DNA of 64,000 nt from Sphingomonas sp. (GTDB lineage Bacteria > Pseudomonadota > Alphaproteobacteria > Sphingomonadales > Sphingomonadaceae), in assembly GCF_019635515.1 (NCBI RefSeq), contig NZ_JAHBZI010000001.1:1736001-1800000 (forward strand), written 5' to 3'. The position numbers and the translations under genes are program-made. This document shows positions 29,593 through 39,379 of the stretch, piece by piece. How positions within the stretch are numbered: the stretch's first letter is position 1; each line of letters starts with the position of its first letter. The notes beneath the pieces were generated by a model. It did no database searches. It saw nothing but the letters and a program-made list of their open reading frames with translations, and was not told the origin of the DNA.

Positions 29593-30263
29593 CAGTTCGA
29601 ACTCGCTGACGAGGCAGACGCCTCGCGGTAATAGGCTTCGGCCATGAACCCGATCAGGGTTCCCTTGTCGATCGAGACCCGGCGCCCCGCGCCGCATTCG
29701 TCCAGATACGGCTTGATCGCGCCGAACGCCGTCGCCTCGGCGGCGGTGCCTGCATTGGCCTTGAACAGGGTCATGCTGGCCGCCGGGTCCCGGCGGATCA
29801 CGCAATTCGCGAACTGGAAAAGGTCGCTATTGTCACCTGTCATGGTCAGCGCCGTCGGCCCGAACGCGGCTGGCTTGCGCGCGAAATCCCTGAGGACCAT
29901 CGCCTTGAACAACTGCCCGCGAAACGAGATCGGGTTTGTCGTCAGCTGCAAGCTTTGCCCGACGCTGCGGCCGACCGAGGCGCTGCCGAAAAAGCACTCC
30001 TTGTCCATCAGTGGCGGCAGGGTCTGCATGTCCTTGTCGAAGTTGGGCGGACCCGCCAGTGCCTTCGACACCTGCATATAATGGCGCTTGACGATGCAGA
30101 GCGCGAACTTGTCATACACTGCACGCGCGGCATCGCCGGTCGCGCTGCCCTCGGGCACGTCGATCGACGTGGTGCTCGAACGCATGCTGCCCGTTTCCTG
30201 GGCATGCGCCGTGCCGGCGATCAGCGCCGCCGCGAGCGTGAAGGAGGCCAGCAAACGGCTCAC
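29592..30263 (-). CDS. Secreted hypothetical protein inserted between nuoF and nuoG
   Basis: A 223-residue protein with a signal peptide ([19 protein letters not shown]) and a soluble mature part with four cysteines ([33 protein letters not shown]), suggesting disulfides in the periplasm. It overlaps nuoF by four bases and nuoG by one, so it is coupled to complex I translation although its product leaves the cytoplasm. There is no recognised family. Sphingomonad genomes have many small secreted proteins of this style. Confidence 0.75.
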   Translation of the reverse strand: MSRLLASFTLAAALIAGTAHAQETGSMRSSTTSIDVPEGSATGDAARAVYDKFALCIVKRHYMQVSKALAGPPNFDKDMQTLPPLMDKECFFGSASVGRSVGQSLQLTTNPISFRGQLFKAMVLRDFARKPAAFGPTALTMTGDNSDLFQFANCVIRRDPAASMTLFKANAGTAAEATAFGAIKPYLDECGAGRRVSIDKGTLIGFMAEAYYREASASSASSN

Positions 30264-31564
30264 TCAGCAGCTTCCATCATCGGGGCCTCACCGCCGCCGT
30301 TGCGTTCGTTGATCCGCCGCTCCATCTCGGGGCGGAAGTGGCGGATCAGGCCCTGGATCGGCCAGGCTGCCGCATCGCCCAGCGCGCAGATGGTGTGGCC
30401 CTCGACCTGCTTGGTGACCTGATAGAGCGTGTCAATCTCGCTGATATCGGCGTCGCCGGTGCGCATCCGCTCCATCACGCGCCACATCCAGCCGGTGCCT
30501 TCGCGGCACGGGGTGCACTGGCCACAGCTCTCATGCTTGTAGAAGTATGACAGCCGCGAAATCGCGCGAACGATGTCGGTGGACTTGTCCATGACGATCA
30601 CCGCAGCCGTGCCGAGGCCCGAGCCGAGCGCCTTCAATCCGTCGAAATCCATCGGACAGTCCATGATCTGCGCCGCGGGGACGAGCGGGACCGACGAGCC
30701 GCCGGGGATCACCGCCAGCAGATTGTCCCAGCCGCCGCGGATGCCGCCGCAATGCTCTTCGATAAGCTGGCGGAACGGGATGCTCATCGCTTCCTCGACC
30801 ACCACCGGCTTGTTCACATGGCCGCTGATCTGGAAGAGCTTGGTGCCCTTGTTGCCCTCATTGCCGAAGCTCGCGAACCACTCGGGCGAGCGCCGCAGGA
30901 TCGTCGGCACCACCGCAATCGATTCGACATTGTTGACCGTGGTCGGGCAGCCATAGAGGCCCGCACCCGCCGGGAATGGCGGCTTGAGGCGCGGCTGGCC
31001 CTTCTTGCCCTCCAGGCTCTCAAGCATCGCGGTCTCTTCGCCGCAGATATACGCCCCGGCGCCGCGATGGACGAAGACGTCGAAATCATAGCCCGACTTC
31101 GCCGCGTTCTTGCCGAGCAGCCCGGCGTCATACGCCTCTTTCACCGCTGCGAAGAGCGTCTCGGCCTCGCGGATATATTCGCCGCGAATGTAGATGTACG
31201 CGGCGCGTGCGCGCATCGCATAGCCGGCGATCAGCGCGCCTTCGATCAGCTTGTGCGGATCGTGGCGGATGATCTCGCGGTCCTTGCACGAACCCGGCTC
31301 GGATTCGTCGGCGTTGATCACCAGGAAGTTGGGCCGGTCGGCGCGCGGCTCCTTGGGCATGAAGCTCCACTTCATGCCGGTCGGGAACCCCGCCCCGCCG
31401 CGCCCGCGCAGGCCCGACGCCTTGATCTTGTCGATGATCGCGTCCTGGCCGATGGCCATCAGATTCTTGGTCGCATCCCAGTCGCCGCGCTTCTGCGCGG
31501 CCTTAAGGTTCCACGGCTGGAAGCCATAGACGTTGGTGAAGATGCGGTCCTTATCGGCCAGCAT
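30260..31564 (-). CDS. nuoF: NADH-quinone oxidoreductase subunit F
   Basis: This 434-residue flavoprotein oxidises NADH and passes electrons to the Fe-S chain. It has the NADH/FMN site [20 protein letters not shown] near residue 50, [17 protein letters not shown], and the 4Fe-4S motif [21 protein letters not shown] overlaps the stop of a 55-codon gene (TAATG). A secreted-protein gene follows instead of nuoG. Confidence 0.96.
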   Translation of the reverse strand: MLADKDRIFTNVYGFQPWNLKAAQKRGDWDATKNLMAIGQDAIIDKIKASGLRGRGGAGFPTGMKWSFMPKEPRADRPNFLVINADESEPGSCKDREIIRHDPHKLIEGALIAGYAMRARAAYIYIRGEYIREAETLFAAVKEAYDAGLLGKNAAKSGYDFDVFVHRGAGAYICGEETAMLESLEGKKGQPRLKPPFPAGAGLYGCPTTVNNVESIAVVPTILRRSPEWFASFGNEGNKGTKLFQISGHVNKPVVVEEAMSIPFRQLIEEHCGGIRGGWDNLLAVIPGGSSVPLVPAAQIMDCPMDFDGLKALGSGLGTAAVIVMDKSTDIVRAISRLSYFYKHESCGQCTPCREGTGWMWRVMERMRTGDADISEIDTLYQVTKQVEGHTICALGDAAAWPIQGLIRHFRPEMERRINERNGGGEAPMMEAAE

Positions 31565-31731
31565 TATCGCGCGCCCTTGTCCTTCATGAACATCACATAG
31601 ACCAGCACGGCGATGCCGATGATGATCAGCGGCCCGAGCAACGCGAAGGTCGCGCGCAGCAGCCAGCCGAGCACGACGATGCCGCCGATGATCGCAAGGA
31701 TCGTGACGATCAGATTCTTGTTGTCACCCAT
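31564..31731 (-). CDS. 55-residue membrane protein between nuoE and nuoF
   Basis: Short protein [12 protein letters not shown]... with two adjacent hydrophobic segments ([19 protein letters not shown] and [19 protein letters not shown]) and a basic end. GGGGAG lies seven bases before ATG 31731, which overlaps the nuoE stop (TGATG); an ATG two codons upstream is too close to that site. The TAA overlaps the nuoF start. It is not a known subunit. Confidence 0.7.
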   Translation of the reverse strand: MGDNKNLIVTILAIIGGIVVLGWLLRATFALLGPLIIIGIAVLVYVMFMKDKGAR

Positions 31732-32399
31732 CACCATTCTCCCCGGTAATCGTGATTTTCGGAGACCATCGCGGTCAGGTTGGTCGTGCCGCCATAGGCC
31801 TCGACGGTGTGGCGGCCCGGTTCCTGGCTGCCGGTCTTGGGTTGCTCGCCTCTGGCCAGCGCATCGAGGATCGCGACCGTGCGGTCGAAATCGAGATCCT
31901 CGTAATTGTCGTCGTTGATCTGGACCATCGGTGCCGAAGCGCAATTGCCGAGGCATTCGACTTCGGTGAGCGTGAATAGCCCATCCGCGGTCGTCGCGCC
32001 CTTGTGCAGCCCGCGCGACTTGCACGCCGCCATCACATCGTCAGACCCGCGCAGCATGCACGGCGTCGTCCCGCACACCTGGACGTGATAGCGCCCGACC
32101 GGCGCCAAGTTGAACATGGTGTAGAAGGTCGCGACCTCGAACACGCGGATGTACGGCACGCCGATCTCGCGCGCGACGAACTCGATCACCGGGATCGGCA
32201 GCCAGCCCTGCGTATTGGTCTCCGCCCCCACCTGGCGCTGCGCCAGATCGAGGAACGGGATCGAGCAGGACAGCCGGCGGTTCTCCGGATAGCGGCTCGC
32301 GATCTCGTTGGCCTTGCGGACATTCTCGTCCGACCATTTGAAACCGCCCCAGCGCGCGCGGGTCTCGGCTTCGTCGGGGATCTGGGGTGCGTCAGCCAT
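31731..32399 (-). CDS. nuoE: NADH-quinone oxidoreductase subunit E
   Basis: A 222-residue, thioredoxin-like 2Fe-2S subunit. The cluster cysteines are in VQVCGTTPCMLRGS and VECLGNCASAPM. The N-terminal helix bundle has RLSCSIPFLDLAQRQVG and the quinone-arm block IPVIEFVAREIGVPYIRVFE. It overlaps the upstream 76-codon gene by eight bases. Confidence 0.96.
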   Translation of the reverse strand: MADAPQIPDEAETRARWGGFKWSDENVRKANEIASRYPENRRLSCSIPFLDLAQRQVGAETNTQGWLPIPVIEFVAREIGVPYIRVFEVATFYTMFNLAPVGRYHVQVCGTTPCMLRGSDDVMAACKSRGLHKGATTADGLFTLTEVECLGNCASAPMVQINDDNYEDLDFDRTVAILDALARGEQPKTGSQEPGRHTVEAYGGTTNLTAMVSENHDYRGEW

Positions 32400-32622
32400 G
32401 ACGGCGCATCTCGATTAGTTCGTTGATTAGCATGCGGCCAAAAAAGACCAGCATGCCAAGATTGGCAGTAATGACCAGCCAGCGGAGGGTGCCAAGTTCA
32501 AGGCCATGGTCTGCGAACCGCTCGGCCAGCAGATACAACGTCATCAGAACACCGAGACCGCCCAGCACGGCGCGTCGCCGATGGTAGGTCATGTCATCGA
32601 TCTTGCGCGCGTCCCAGATCAC
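32392..32622 (-). CDS. 76-residue membrane protein between nuoD and nuoE
   Basis: Begins with GTG overlapping the nuoD stop (GTGA) and encodes two hydrophobic helices ([19 protein letters not shown] and [19 protein letters not shown]). Its end overlaps nuoE by eight bases. It is not a known complex I subunit; the tight coupling supports real translation. Confidence 0.68.
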   Translation of the reverse strand: MIWDARKIDDMTYHRRRAVLGGLGVLMTLYLLAERFADHGLELGTLRWLVITANLGMLVFFGRMLINELIEMRRHG

Positions 32623-33854
32623 CGGTCACACTCCCCGAACACGATATCCATCGCACCCAGAATAGCCGTCGTATCGGCCAGCATGTGCCCGCGCGACATG
32701 AAGTCCATCGCCTGCAGATGCGAGAACGCGGTCGGGCGAACCTTGCAGCGGTACGGCTTGTTGGTGCCGTCGCTGACCAGATAGACGCCGAACTCGCCCT
32801 TGGGGCTCTCGGTGGCGACATACACCTCGCCCGCCGGCACGTGATAGCCTTCGGTGAACAGCTTGAAGTGATGGATCAGCGCTTCCATCGACTGCTTCAT
32901 CTCGCCGCGCCTGGGCGGAGCGACCTTGCGGTCAAGCGTCAGCACCGGACCTTCGGGCATTTCGGCGAGGCACTGTTTCATGATCCGGGCCGACTGGCGG
33001 ACCTCCTCGACGCGGACCATGAACCGGTCATAGCAATCGCCGCGCGTCCCCACCGGAATATCGAACTCCATGCGGTCGTAGACGTCATAGGGCTGCGACT
33101 TGCGCAGATCCCAGGGGATGCCGGCGGCGCGGATCATCGGGCCCGAAAAGCCCCAGCGGATCGCATCGTCGCGGCTGACCACGGCGATATCGACATTGCG
33201 CTGCTTGAAGATGCGGTTCTCGGCGACGAGGCTGATCGCATCCTCGAACAGCCGCGGCAGACGGGTATCGAGCCAGTCGCCGATATCGGCGAGCAGCTTG
33301 AGCGGCACATCCTGACGGACGCCACCAACGCGGAAATAGTTGGAATGCATCCGCGCGCCCGAGGCCCGCTCGAAGAAGTTGAGGCAATCCTCGCGGATCT
33401 CGAACATCCACAGGTTCGGCGTCATCGCGCCGACGTCCATCACGTGGCTGCCCAAGTTGAGCATGTGATTGCAGATGCGAGTCAGTTCGGCGAAGAACAC
33501 GCGCAGATACTGGCCCCGCAGTGGCACTTCGAGGTCGAGCAACTTCTCGACCGCGAGCACATAGCTGTGCTCCATGCCCAGCGGCGAGCAATAATCGAAG
33601 CGATCGAAATAGGGCAGCGCCTGGGTATAGGTCTTGTACTCGATCAATTTCTCGGTGCCGCGATGGAGCAGGCCGATATGCGGATCGACGCGCTCGACGA
33701 TCTCGCCGTCTAGCTCCATCACCAGCCGCAGCACGCCGTGCGCGGCGGGATGCTGCGGACCGAAATTGATGGTGTAGTTCTGGATCTCGGTATCGCCCGG
33801 CTCCGGCTTGCCGCCGTCGGTGCGATGCTCGATCTCGTCGAGATACTCAGCCAT
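32619..33854 (-). CDS. nuoD: NADH-quinone oxidoreductase subunit D
   Basis: A 411-residue, 49-kDa-type subunit lining the quinone cavity; it is related to NiFe-hydrogenase large subunits without the metal cysteines. It has [20 protein letters not shown] (including the quinone-contacting His) and [20 protein letters not shown]. Separate from nuoC, with a TAATG overlap. The length is normal. Confidence 0.97.
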   Translation of the reverse strand: MAEYLDEIEHRTDGGKPEPGDTEIQNYTINFGPQHPAAHGVLRLVMELDGEIVERVDPHIGLLHRGTEKLIEYKTYTQALPYFDRFDYCSPLGMEHSYVLAVEKLLDLEVPLRGQYLRVFFAELTRICNHMLNLGSHVMDVGAMTPNLWMFEIREDCLNFFERASGARMHSNYFRVGGVRQDVPLKLLADIGDWLDTRLPRLFEDAISLVAENRIFKQRNVDIAVVSRDDAIRWGFSGPMIRAAGIPWDLRKSQPYDVYDRMEFDIPVGTRGDCYDRFMVRVEEVRQSARIMKQCLAEMPEGPVLTLDRKVAPPRRGEMKQSMEALIHHFKLFTEGYHVPAGEVYVATESPKGEFGVYLVSDGTNKPYRCKVRPTAFSHLQAMDFMSRGHMLADTTAILGAMDIVFGECDR

Positions 33855-34693
33855 TATGCTTCACCCCCGGAATCTTTGGCCGGCGCCTTCTTGACGCGCG
33901 GCTTGCGGGGTTTGGGGCCGTCGTCCGGGCCGGGTTTGCCGGCGCCGGTCTTGGCCGTCGAATCGCTGGTCTTGGGCTTGGTCACCTTGGCCTTGGCTGG
34001 CTTGGCAGCCGGAACGGACTTGGCGATCTCGTCGGCCTTGAGCGGGGTCGGCGCGCCCTTGGCCTCGGGCTGCGGCGCTGGCGGCGGAGCGGCGGGGGCC
34101 GCCTTCTCGTCGCCCGGCAGCACATAGGCCGCGCCTTCCCACGGGCTCAGGAAGTCGAAGCTGCGGAAGTCCTGGGCCAGCTTGACCGGCTCATAGACGA
34201 CGCGCTTGGCCTCTTCCGAATAGCGCAGCTCGACATAGCCGGTCTGCGGGAAGTCCTTGCGCAGCGGATGGCCGACGAAACCATAGTCGGTCAGGATGCG
34301 GCGAAGGTCGGTATTTCCTTCGAACAGCACGCCATACATGTCGTAGACTTCGCGCTCGAGCCAGCCGGCAACCGGCCAGATCGCCGTCACCGACGGCACC
34401 GGCTGCACCTCGTCGGTGCTGACATGGACGCGGATGCGGTGGTTCTTCGTCAGCGAGAGCAGGCAATAGACGACCTCGAAACGCTCGGCGCGCTCGGGAT
34501 AGTCGGCGCCGGCGATCTCCATCAGCTGCTGATATTCGAACTCGACGCGCAGCCGGTCGATGACCTCGATCAGGCGAGCACGCGAGACATTGAACGCGAC
34601 CTCGACGCCCGGCCGGCGCGAAACGCCGTCGCCGAGCAGCGGCGCCCAGACCGCATCGTCGCGGTCGATCATGCGGGGGGCTGCCGTCTTCAC
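33854..34693 (-). CDS. nuoC: NADH-quinone oxidoreductase subunit C with basic C-terminal tail
   Basis: The 279-residue, 30-kDa subunit starts at a GTG overlapping the nuoB stop (GTGA). The conserved part covers about residues 1-193, with [20 protein letters not shown] and [20 protein letters not shown]. It is followed by about 85 residues rich in Lys, Ala and Pro (for example [19 protein letters not shown] and [15 protein letters not shown]) that are predicted disordered and are absent from most NuoC proteins. Confidence 0.95.
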   Translation of the reverse strand: MKTAAPRMIDRDDAVWAPLLGDGVSRRPGVEVAFNVSRARLIEVIDRLRVEFEYQQLMEIAGADYPERAERFEVVYCLLSLTKNHRIRVHVSTDEVQPVPSVTAIWPVAGWLEREVYDMYGVLFEGNTDLRRILTDYGFVGHPLRKDFPQTGYVELRYSEEAKRVVYEPVKLAQDFRSFDFLSPWEGAAYVLPGDEKAAPAAPPPAPQPEAKGAPTPLKADEIAKSVPAAKPAKAKVTKPKTSDSTAKTGAGKPGPDDGPKPRKPRVKKAPAKDSGGEA

Positions 34694-35262
34694 CGTTCCA
34701 GCGTCCCGCTGCGGCGGATCTTCCGCTGGAGCTGCATGATCCCGTAGAGCAACGCCTCGGCCGTCGGCGGGCAGCCCGGCACATAGATATCCACGGGCAC
34801 GATGCGGTCGCAGCCGCGCACCACCGAGTAGCTATAGTGATAATAGCCGCCGCCATTGGCGCACGAGCCCATCGAGATCACATATTTCGGTTCGGACATC
34901 TGGTCGTAGACGCGGCGCAGCGCCGGCGCCATCTTGTTGCACAGCGTGCCGGCGACGATCATCACGTCCGACTGGCGCGGGGAAGCGCGCGGCGCCGCGC
35001 CGAAGCGCTCCATGTCGTAGCGCGGCATGTTCACATGGATCATCTCGACCGCGCAGCAGGCGAGCCCGAAGGTCATCCACCACAGCGAGCCGGTGCGCGC
35101 CCATTGGAACAGTTCCTCGGTCGACGTGACGAGGAAACCCTTGTCGCCGATCTCGGCATTGATGTCGTTGAGAAAGCCGACGTCGGGAAGCGTCCCGGCA
35201 TCCGGAAAGTCCGGACCCAGCCGCGCCGCGAGGGACTCTGCCGGTGTGAGTTCTACTCCCAC
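34690..35262 (-). CDS. nuoB: NADH-quinone oxidoreductase subunit B
   Basis: A 190-residue subunit carrying cluster N2. Cysteines are in [20 protein letters not shown] and [15 protein letters not shown] 35262 is used: GGGAG lies eight bases upstream and no in-frame ATG precedes the conserved part. It overlaps the nuoA end by ten bases. Confidence 0.96.
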   Translation of the reverse strand: MGVELTPAESLAARLGPDFPDAGTLPDVGFLNDINAEIGDKGFLVTSTEELFQWARTGSLWWMTFGLACCAVEMIHVNMPRYDMERFGAAPRASPRQSDVMIVAGTLCNKMAPALRRVYDQMSEPKYVISMGSCANGGGYYHYSYSVVRGCDRIVPVDIYVPGCPPTAEALLYGIMQLQRKIRRSGTLER

Positions 35263-35627
35263 TCGAGCGCTCCCTTCTTCCACGCATAGACCAGGCCAAG
35301 CGCCAGCTCGCCGATGAAGATCATCATCGATATCCACGCGGTCCAGCCGAGGTCGAACACCGAAACCGCCCAGGGATAGAGGAACGCGGCCTCGAGATCG
35401 AAGATGATGAACAGGATCGCGACAAGGTAGAAGCGCACATCGAACTGGCTGCGCGAATCCTCGAATGCGGGGAAGCCGCACTCATATTCGGTGAGCTTCG
35501 CCTCGCTCGGCTTGTGCGCGCCCGTCAGGCGCCCGACCAGCATCGGCAGGAACACGAACGCGCTGGAGAGCGCGATCGCGACGCCGAGGAACAGGAGGAT
35601 CGGCAGATATTCGGATAGCTGAACCAA
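35253..35627 (-). CDS. nuoA: NADH-quinone oxidoreductase subunit A
   Basis: A 124-residue, three-helix subunit with [20 protein letters not shown] and [16 protein letters not shown]. The first codon is taken as TTG 35627 ([15 protein letters not shown] follows), preceded by AAGG; an ATG at 35690 would add an unlikely polar leader. It is the first gene of the nuo operon. Confidence 0.94.
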   Translation of the reverse strand: MVQLSEYLPILLFLGVAIALSSAFVFLPMLVGRLTGAHKPSEAKLTEYECGFPAFEDSRSQFDVRFYLVAILFIIFDLEAAFLYPWAVSVFDLGWTAWISMMIFIGELALGLVYAWKKGALEWE

Positions 35628-35703
35628 AGTGCCTTCTCGCGCATGCGGAATTGTGTGGGCGGCTTTAGGACGGACCAACTGGTGCGGCAAGGGCGGAAAC
35701 CCT

Positions 35704-35718
35704 TGAGAATCACTCGCA
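35704..35718. promoter_or_regulatory. Possible Fur-type iron box upstream of nuoA
   Basis: TGAGAAT-C-ACTCGCA resembles a 7-1-7 Fur box in its left half (six of seven bases) and weakly in its right half (three of seven). It lies about 77 bases before nuoA; the other neighbour points away. Complex I is iron-rich, so iron control is plausible but unproven. Confidence 0.3.
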
Positions 35719-35755
35719 ATAAAGGCAGATATTCAACCGCGCCGCGCCTTCATTC

Positions 35756-36226
35756 TCAGGACGCGCGCGTCCGCTCCACGCAGCGGCGGAGCGCCGCCAG
35801 CGCACCATGGAAATCCGTCACCGGAAAGTCCGCGATCTGCACCGAATCCAGAGTAGCCTGGAAGCGCCAGCTATCGGGAAGCAGATCGACTTGCGTCGCG
35901 CGCTCGAACGGCATCCAATAGCCGTTCACACTGCGCTTGCCGATTCCGCGATGGACGCCCGCCCAACCTTCGGGCCCCTTGAACCAGAGCCAATAGCCCT
36001 TTCCGTCCTCGATCGCCCAATCCTTCGGACCCGCGAGTACCAGCGCACCATAGTTCTTGCCGCCCGGATCGGGGGAGACCAGCGCCAGCCGCACTTCGCC
36101 CGCGGTGGCGGCGATACAGTTGCCCTTCGACCCGGAAATCGACCATGGGCCAACCTTCTCGGTCTGCGCGGACGCGGTACCGGCGAATGCCGCCAAAGCT
36201 ATGATCGACGCGAGGAGTTTCTGCAT
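35756..36226 (-). CDS. Secreted hypothetical protein
   Basis: A 156-residue protein with a signal peptide (KLLASIIALAAFAGTASAQT) and a mature part with WSISGSKGNCIAATAGEVRL, GYWLWFKGPEGWAGVHRGIG and a C-terminal ALRRCVER. The two cysteines may pair. ATG 36226 is preferred over longer in-frame extensions because it gives the signal peptide directly. The family is not recognised. It lies between the nuo leader and the monophosphatase gene, on the same strand. Confidence 0.72.
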   Translation of the reverse strand: MQKLLASIIALAAFAGTASAQTEKVGPWSISGSKGNCIAATAGEVRLALVSPDPGGKNYGALVLAGPKDWAIEDGKGYWLWFKGPEGWAGVHRGIGKRSVNGYWMPFERATQVDLLPDSWRFQATLDSVQIADFPVTDFHGALAALRRCVERTRAS

Positions 36227-36285
36227 GGCCGCCCCCTGTTCTCTTGCGGAGGATAGAGGCGGCGGCCCGGCAAAATCAAGACAGG

Positions 36286-37107
36286 CTAAGCGTTGCGCAG
36301 CGAACCCGCGACCAGCTTGTGCAGCTTCGAATGCAGCACGTCGTTCGCCGCCAGGAACTGGTTGCGCCGCATCGCCATGTCCTGTCCGCGGAAATCGGTG
36401 ACGAAGCCGCCCGCTTCCTTGATCAGCAGCATCCCCGCCGCGACGTCCCAGGGCTGAAGGTCGCTTTCCCAGAACCCGTCGAAGCGGCCCGCAGCGACCC
36501 AGGCCATGTCGAGCGCCGCCGAGCCGAGCCGGCGGATGCCCGCCACTTCCGGGGCGACCGCGCCGAAGATGCGGCTCCACTGCGCGAAATTGCCATGGCC
36601 CAGGAATGGGATACCGGTAGCGATCACGGCATCGGCCAGCTCGCGCCGCGCCGAGACACGCAACCGCTCGCTCTGCACCCAGGCGCCGCGGCCTTTTTCG
36701 GCCCAGAAGCTCTCATCGGTGAGCGGCTGATAGACATAACCATGGGTGATCTCGGGCTTGCCCTGCGCGCCAAGTGGATCCTCGACCGCGACCGAGATGC
36801 AGAAATGCGGGATTCCGTGGAGGAAGTTGGTGGTGCCGTCGAGTGGATCGACGATCCAGCGCGGCTTGCTGGGGTCGCCGGCGATCTCGCCGCGCTCCTC
36901 GACCAGGAAGCCCCAGTCCGGCCGCGCCTTGCTCAGCTCCTCGATCAGCGTGTCCTCGGCGCGCTTGTCGGCCATCGACACGAAGTCGGCCGGCCCCTTG
37001 CGGCTGACCTGGAGATTCTGCACCTCATTGAAGTCGCGGCGCAGGCGCGGACCGGCCTTGCGGCAGGCCTTTTCGATGACGGTGATGATGCCGGAATGGG
37101 AAACCAC
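36286..37107 (-). CDS. suhB: Inositol monophosphatase family protein
   Basis: A 273-residue Mg-dependent phosphatase. Metal-binding residues are visible as E70-E71 in FLVEERGE, D87/D90 in WIVDPLDGTTNF and the Asp in QPWDVAAGMLLIKEAGG near the C-terminus. In bacteria this family includes SuhB, which also acts in rRNA antitermination; which role applies here is not clear. GTG start. It is downstream of a secreted-protein gene and efp. Confidence 0.9.
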   Translation of the reverse strand: MVSHSGIITVIEKACRKAGPRLRRDFNEVQNLQVSRKGPADFVSMADKRAEDTLIEELSKARPDWGFLVEERGEIAGDPSKPRWIVDPLDGTTNFLHGIPHFCISVAVEDPLGAQGKPEITHGYVYQPLTDESFWAEKGRGAWVQSERLRVSARRELADAVIATGIPFLGHGNFAQWSRIFGAVAPEVAGIRRLGSAALDMAWVAAGRFDGFWESDLQPWDVAAGMLLIKEAGGFVTDFRGQDMAMRRNQFLAANDVLHSKLHKLVAGSLRNA

Positions 37108-37115
37108 GATTACCT

Positions 37116-38081
37116 CTATTGCGTTGCGGCGGCGGACATTTCGCGAATCGCGGCGAGTATTCGCAGCTCTCCTTGTGTCAGCCGGTCGGTTATCTTCAAT
37201 ATTTCGGCGGGTGCCATCGCGCCGCTGGGAATCGCTTCCAGAATATCGGCGACCTCGTCCCCACCAGCGGAAATCCGTTTCATCGCCGTATCGAGTATCA
37301 CGATCATGCGGGTCAATGCCGGATCGCCGCCCAGTTTGGCGGCGTTGCGGATACCCGCGCTATCGGTCTGCCAGGCGGAGCGCATGCCCCTCGCCGCCGA
37401 ACGTGCATCAGTCCCATATCCGCGCAGCAACGTCGCCAGAACCCCGCGCATCGCCGCCGGATCGCTGCCGGCGACTACCCGCATCGAGCGCGAGATCGCC
37501 AAGCGTATATCGATCATCCGCTTGTGCGTTTGCATCGGCATGCTGGCCTGCATTGCCTCGAGCAGGATAATCTGGCCGTCAAAGACACTGGCTGCGGTCA
37601 GTCGCGCTTCGGCAAGCTTCGCGTGGGCGCCCGGCAAATCTCCGCCGACGATCAATTGCATCGCGGCATCGCTTTGCTCGATATAATCCACCATACCATC
37701 CACGGCGTTGGCGGAGCGGCGCAGGAGATCGGCGCTGTCGATATTCAGCATATGCTCGGCCAGCTCGGGCATCGGCCCGATTTCGCCCAACGCCGTGCGC
37801 GTCGCGATCGCGGCCGTCTTTATCTCAGCCAGGCATTGGGTGAAGTGGGCAAGCATCGGCGCCGGATCGCCCCGGCTTTCCGCCGGGGCGCCGAGATAGG
37901 ACGCCATCGCGGCGATCGCCGGTTTGCAGCGCTCATAGCCGTCACTCATCGGCTGCTGGGCGGCACTCACCTGCTGCGCCCACAGTCCCATCTGCTGAAA
38001 CGGATTGGGAGTGGACGCAGATTGCGCGAGCGCTGTCGCCGGCAACCATGCCAGCAACAGGGCAAGCAGTGCTGTGCGCAT
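37116..38081 (-). CDS. Secreted hypothetical protein, helical
   Basis: A 321-residue protein with a signal peptide (ALLALLLAWLPATALAQ) and a long alpha-helical mature part. It overlaps the efp stop by one base (TGATG) and ends eight bases before the monophosphatase start. Two cysteines (ERCKPAI, TQCLAEI) flank a helix. No domain recognised. Confidence 0.7.
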   Translation of the reverse strand: MRTALLALLLAWLPATALAQSASTPNPFQQMGLWAQQVSAAQQPMSDGYERCKPAIAAMASYLGAPAESRGDPAPMLAHFTQCLAEIKTAAIATRTALGEIGPMPELAEHMLNIDSADLLRRSANAVDGMVDYIEQSDAAMQLIVGGDLPGAHAKLAEARLTAASVFDGQIILLEAMQASMPMQTHKRMIDIRLAISRSMRVVAGSDPAAMRGVLATLLRGYGTDARSAARGMRSAWQTDSAGIRNAAKLGGDPALTRMIVILDTAMKRISAGGDEVADILEAIPSGAMAPAEILKITDRLTQGELRILAAIREMSAAATQ

Positions 38082-38644
38082 CAGTCCGCGCGCTTGACGT
38101 AAGTCTGCTCGTACACATCGACGACGATGCGGGTACCGGCGGCGATATGCGGTGGCACCATCACGCGGACGCCATTCTCCAGCACGGCCGGCTTGTACGA
38201 CGACGAAGCCGTCTGGCCCTTTACCACCGCATCGGCCTCGACGATCGTCGCTTCGATCGTGTCGGGCAGCTGCACGCTGATCGGCTCTTCGTCATAGAGC
38301 TCCATCACCACGTCCATGCCGTCCTGCAGGAACGCGGCGGCGTCGCCGAGCAGGTCGCGCGGCAGCGTCGTCTGCTCGTAGCTTTCCTTGTCCATGAAGG
38401 TGAGCTGCTCGCCATCGGCGAACAGGAACTGGAAATCCTTGGTGTCGAGGCGGACGCGCTCGACCGTCTCCGCCGAGCGGAAGCGGACATTGTTCTTGCG
38501 GCCGTCGCGCAGGTTCTTCATCTCGACCTGCATGTACGCGCCGCCCTTGCCGGGCTGGGTGTGCTGGATCTTGACCGCGCGCCAGATGCCGCCTTCATAT
38601 TCGATGATGTTGCCGGGACGGATGTCCACGCCGCTGATCTTCAT
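38081..38644 (-). CDS. efp: Elongation factor P
   Basis: A 187-residue translation factor that relieves ribosome stalling at proline runs. It begins [20 protein letters not shown]; the tip loop is TQPGKGGAY with Lys33 at the position modified in other bacteria, and the three beta-barrel domains end with [16 protein letters not shown]. No EpmA or EarP gene is in the window. ATG 38644 matches the family start; an upstream extension is not supported. Confidence 0.96.
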   Translation of the reverse strand: MKISGVDIRPGNIIEYEGGIWRAVKIQHTQPGKGGAYMQVEMKNLRDGRKNNVRFRSAETVERVRLDTKDFQFLFADGEQLTFMDKESYEQTTLPRDLLGDAAAFLQDGMDVVMELYDEEPISVQLPDTIEATIVEADAVVKGQTASSSYKPAVLENGVRVMVPPHIAAGTRIVVDVYEQTYVKRAD

Positions 38645-38760
38645 GGGATCGAGACCTGTATTCTTGAGAAAGAGCGAGCGGGCACCCATCAAAATATTAC
38701 TTTGGTGGAACCCGGAGCGCGGCCTTTAGCGGCGAGTGCCCGCGCGGGCAACTCCCCCTG

Positions 38761-39375
38761 TCAGCCGGGTCCGAACGCCAATAGCGGGTACGGGTTGACG
38801 TTGCGCCCCTTCCACCAGCCTTCGCCGGGCTGCATCGTCTTGATCTCGAAATGGAGGTGCGTCGCCCCGCCGGCGGCGCTGCCGGTATTGCCGACGGTCG
38901 CGATCTGCTGGCCCTGCGCCACCTTCTGACCCTCGACCACGCCATAGCTATCGAGGTGCGCGTAATAATAGATCAGCCTGCCGTCATTGGAGCGCACATA
39001 GATCGTGTGCCCGCCATTCACGCTCTCGAAGACCTTCTCGACCGTGCCGGACGCGGCGGCGAGCACCGGCGTGCCGCGCGGCGCCATGATATCGATCGCA
39101 TGATGCTCGCGCGCGCCGCCGCCACGGCTCTGGCCCCAGGTGTCGGTTAGCTGCCGCGATTTGACGCCCGCGACCGGGACGATCAGCGAAGCGGGATCGA
39201 TCTGGTTCTGTGTCTGGCCAAGGAGCGGGTCGGAAACCACTGTCGGCATCGCCGCGATCTGCCGCTGGACATCTGCGGGCGAATTGACGGTGATCCGCAC
39301 CAGCGAAGCGAATGCGGCGAGCAGCAACAGCATGATCGCGACGGCCCCCCACCCCATCCGTTTCAGCCAGATCAC
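38761..39375 (-). CDS. M23 family metallopeptidase, membrane-anchored
   Basis: A 204-residue protein with one N-terminal transmembrane segment (AVAIMLLLLAAFASLVRITV) and a LytM-type peptidase domain. Zinc ligands are visible as H and D in REHHAIDIMAPRGTPV and the HLHFE motif; GNTGSAAGGATHLHFEIKTM is typical. Likely a periplasmic peptidoglycan endopeptidase. It starts four bases after the L,D-transpeptidase stop, suggesting a cell-wall remodelling pair. The region between it and efp holds a short GC palindrome and no gene. Confidence 0.88.
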   Translation of the reverse strand: MIWLKRMGWGAVAIMLLLLAAFASLVRITVNSPADVQRQIAAMPTVVSDPLLGQTQNQIDPASLIVPVAGVKSRQLTDTWGQSRGGGAREHHAIDIMAPRGTPVLAAASGTVEKVFESVNGGHTIYVRSNDGRLIYYYAHLDSYGVVEGQKVAQGQQIATVGNTGSAAGGATHLHFEIKTMQPGEGWWKGRNVNPYPLLAFGPG

Positions 39376-39379
39376 CAGC

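Noticed and set aside
38696..38760. Terminator at the GC palindrome between the M23 gene and efp
   Set aside because: The palindrome GCCCGCGCGGGC has no adjacent T-tract and the stem is short; function not supported.
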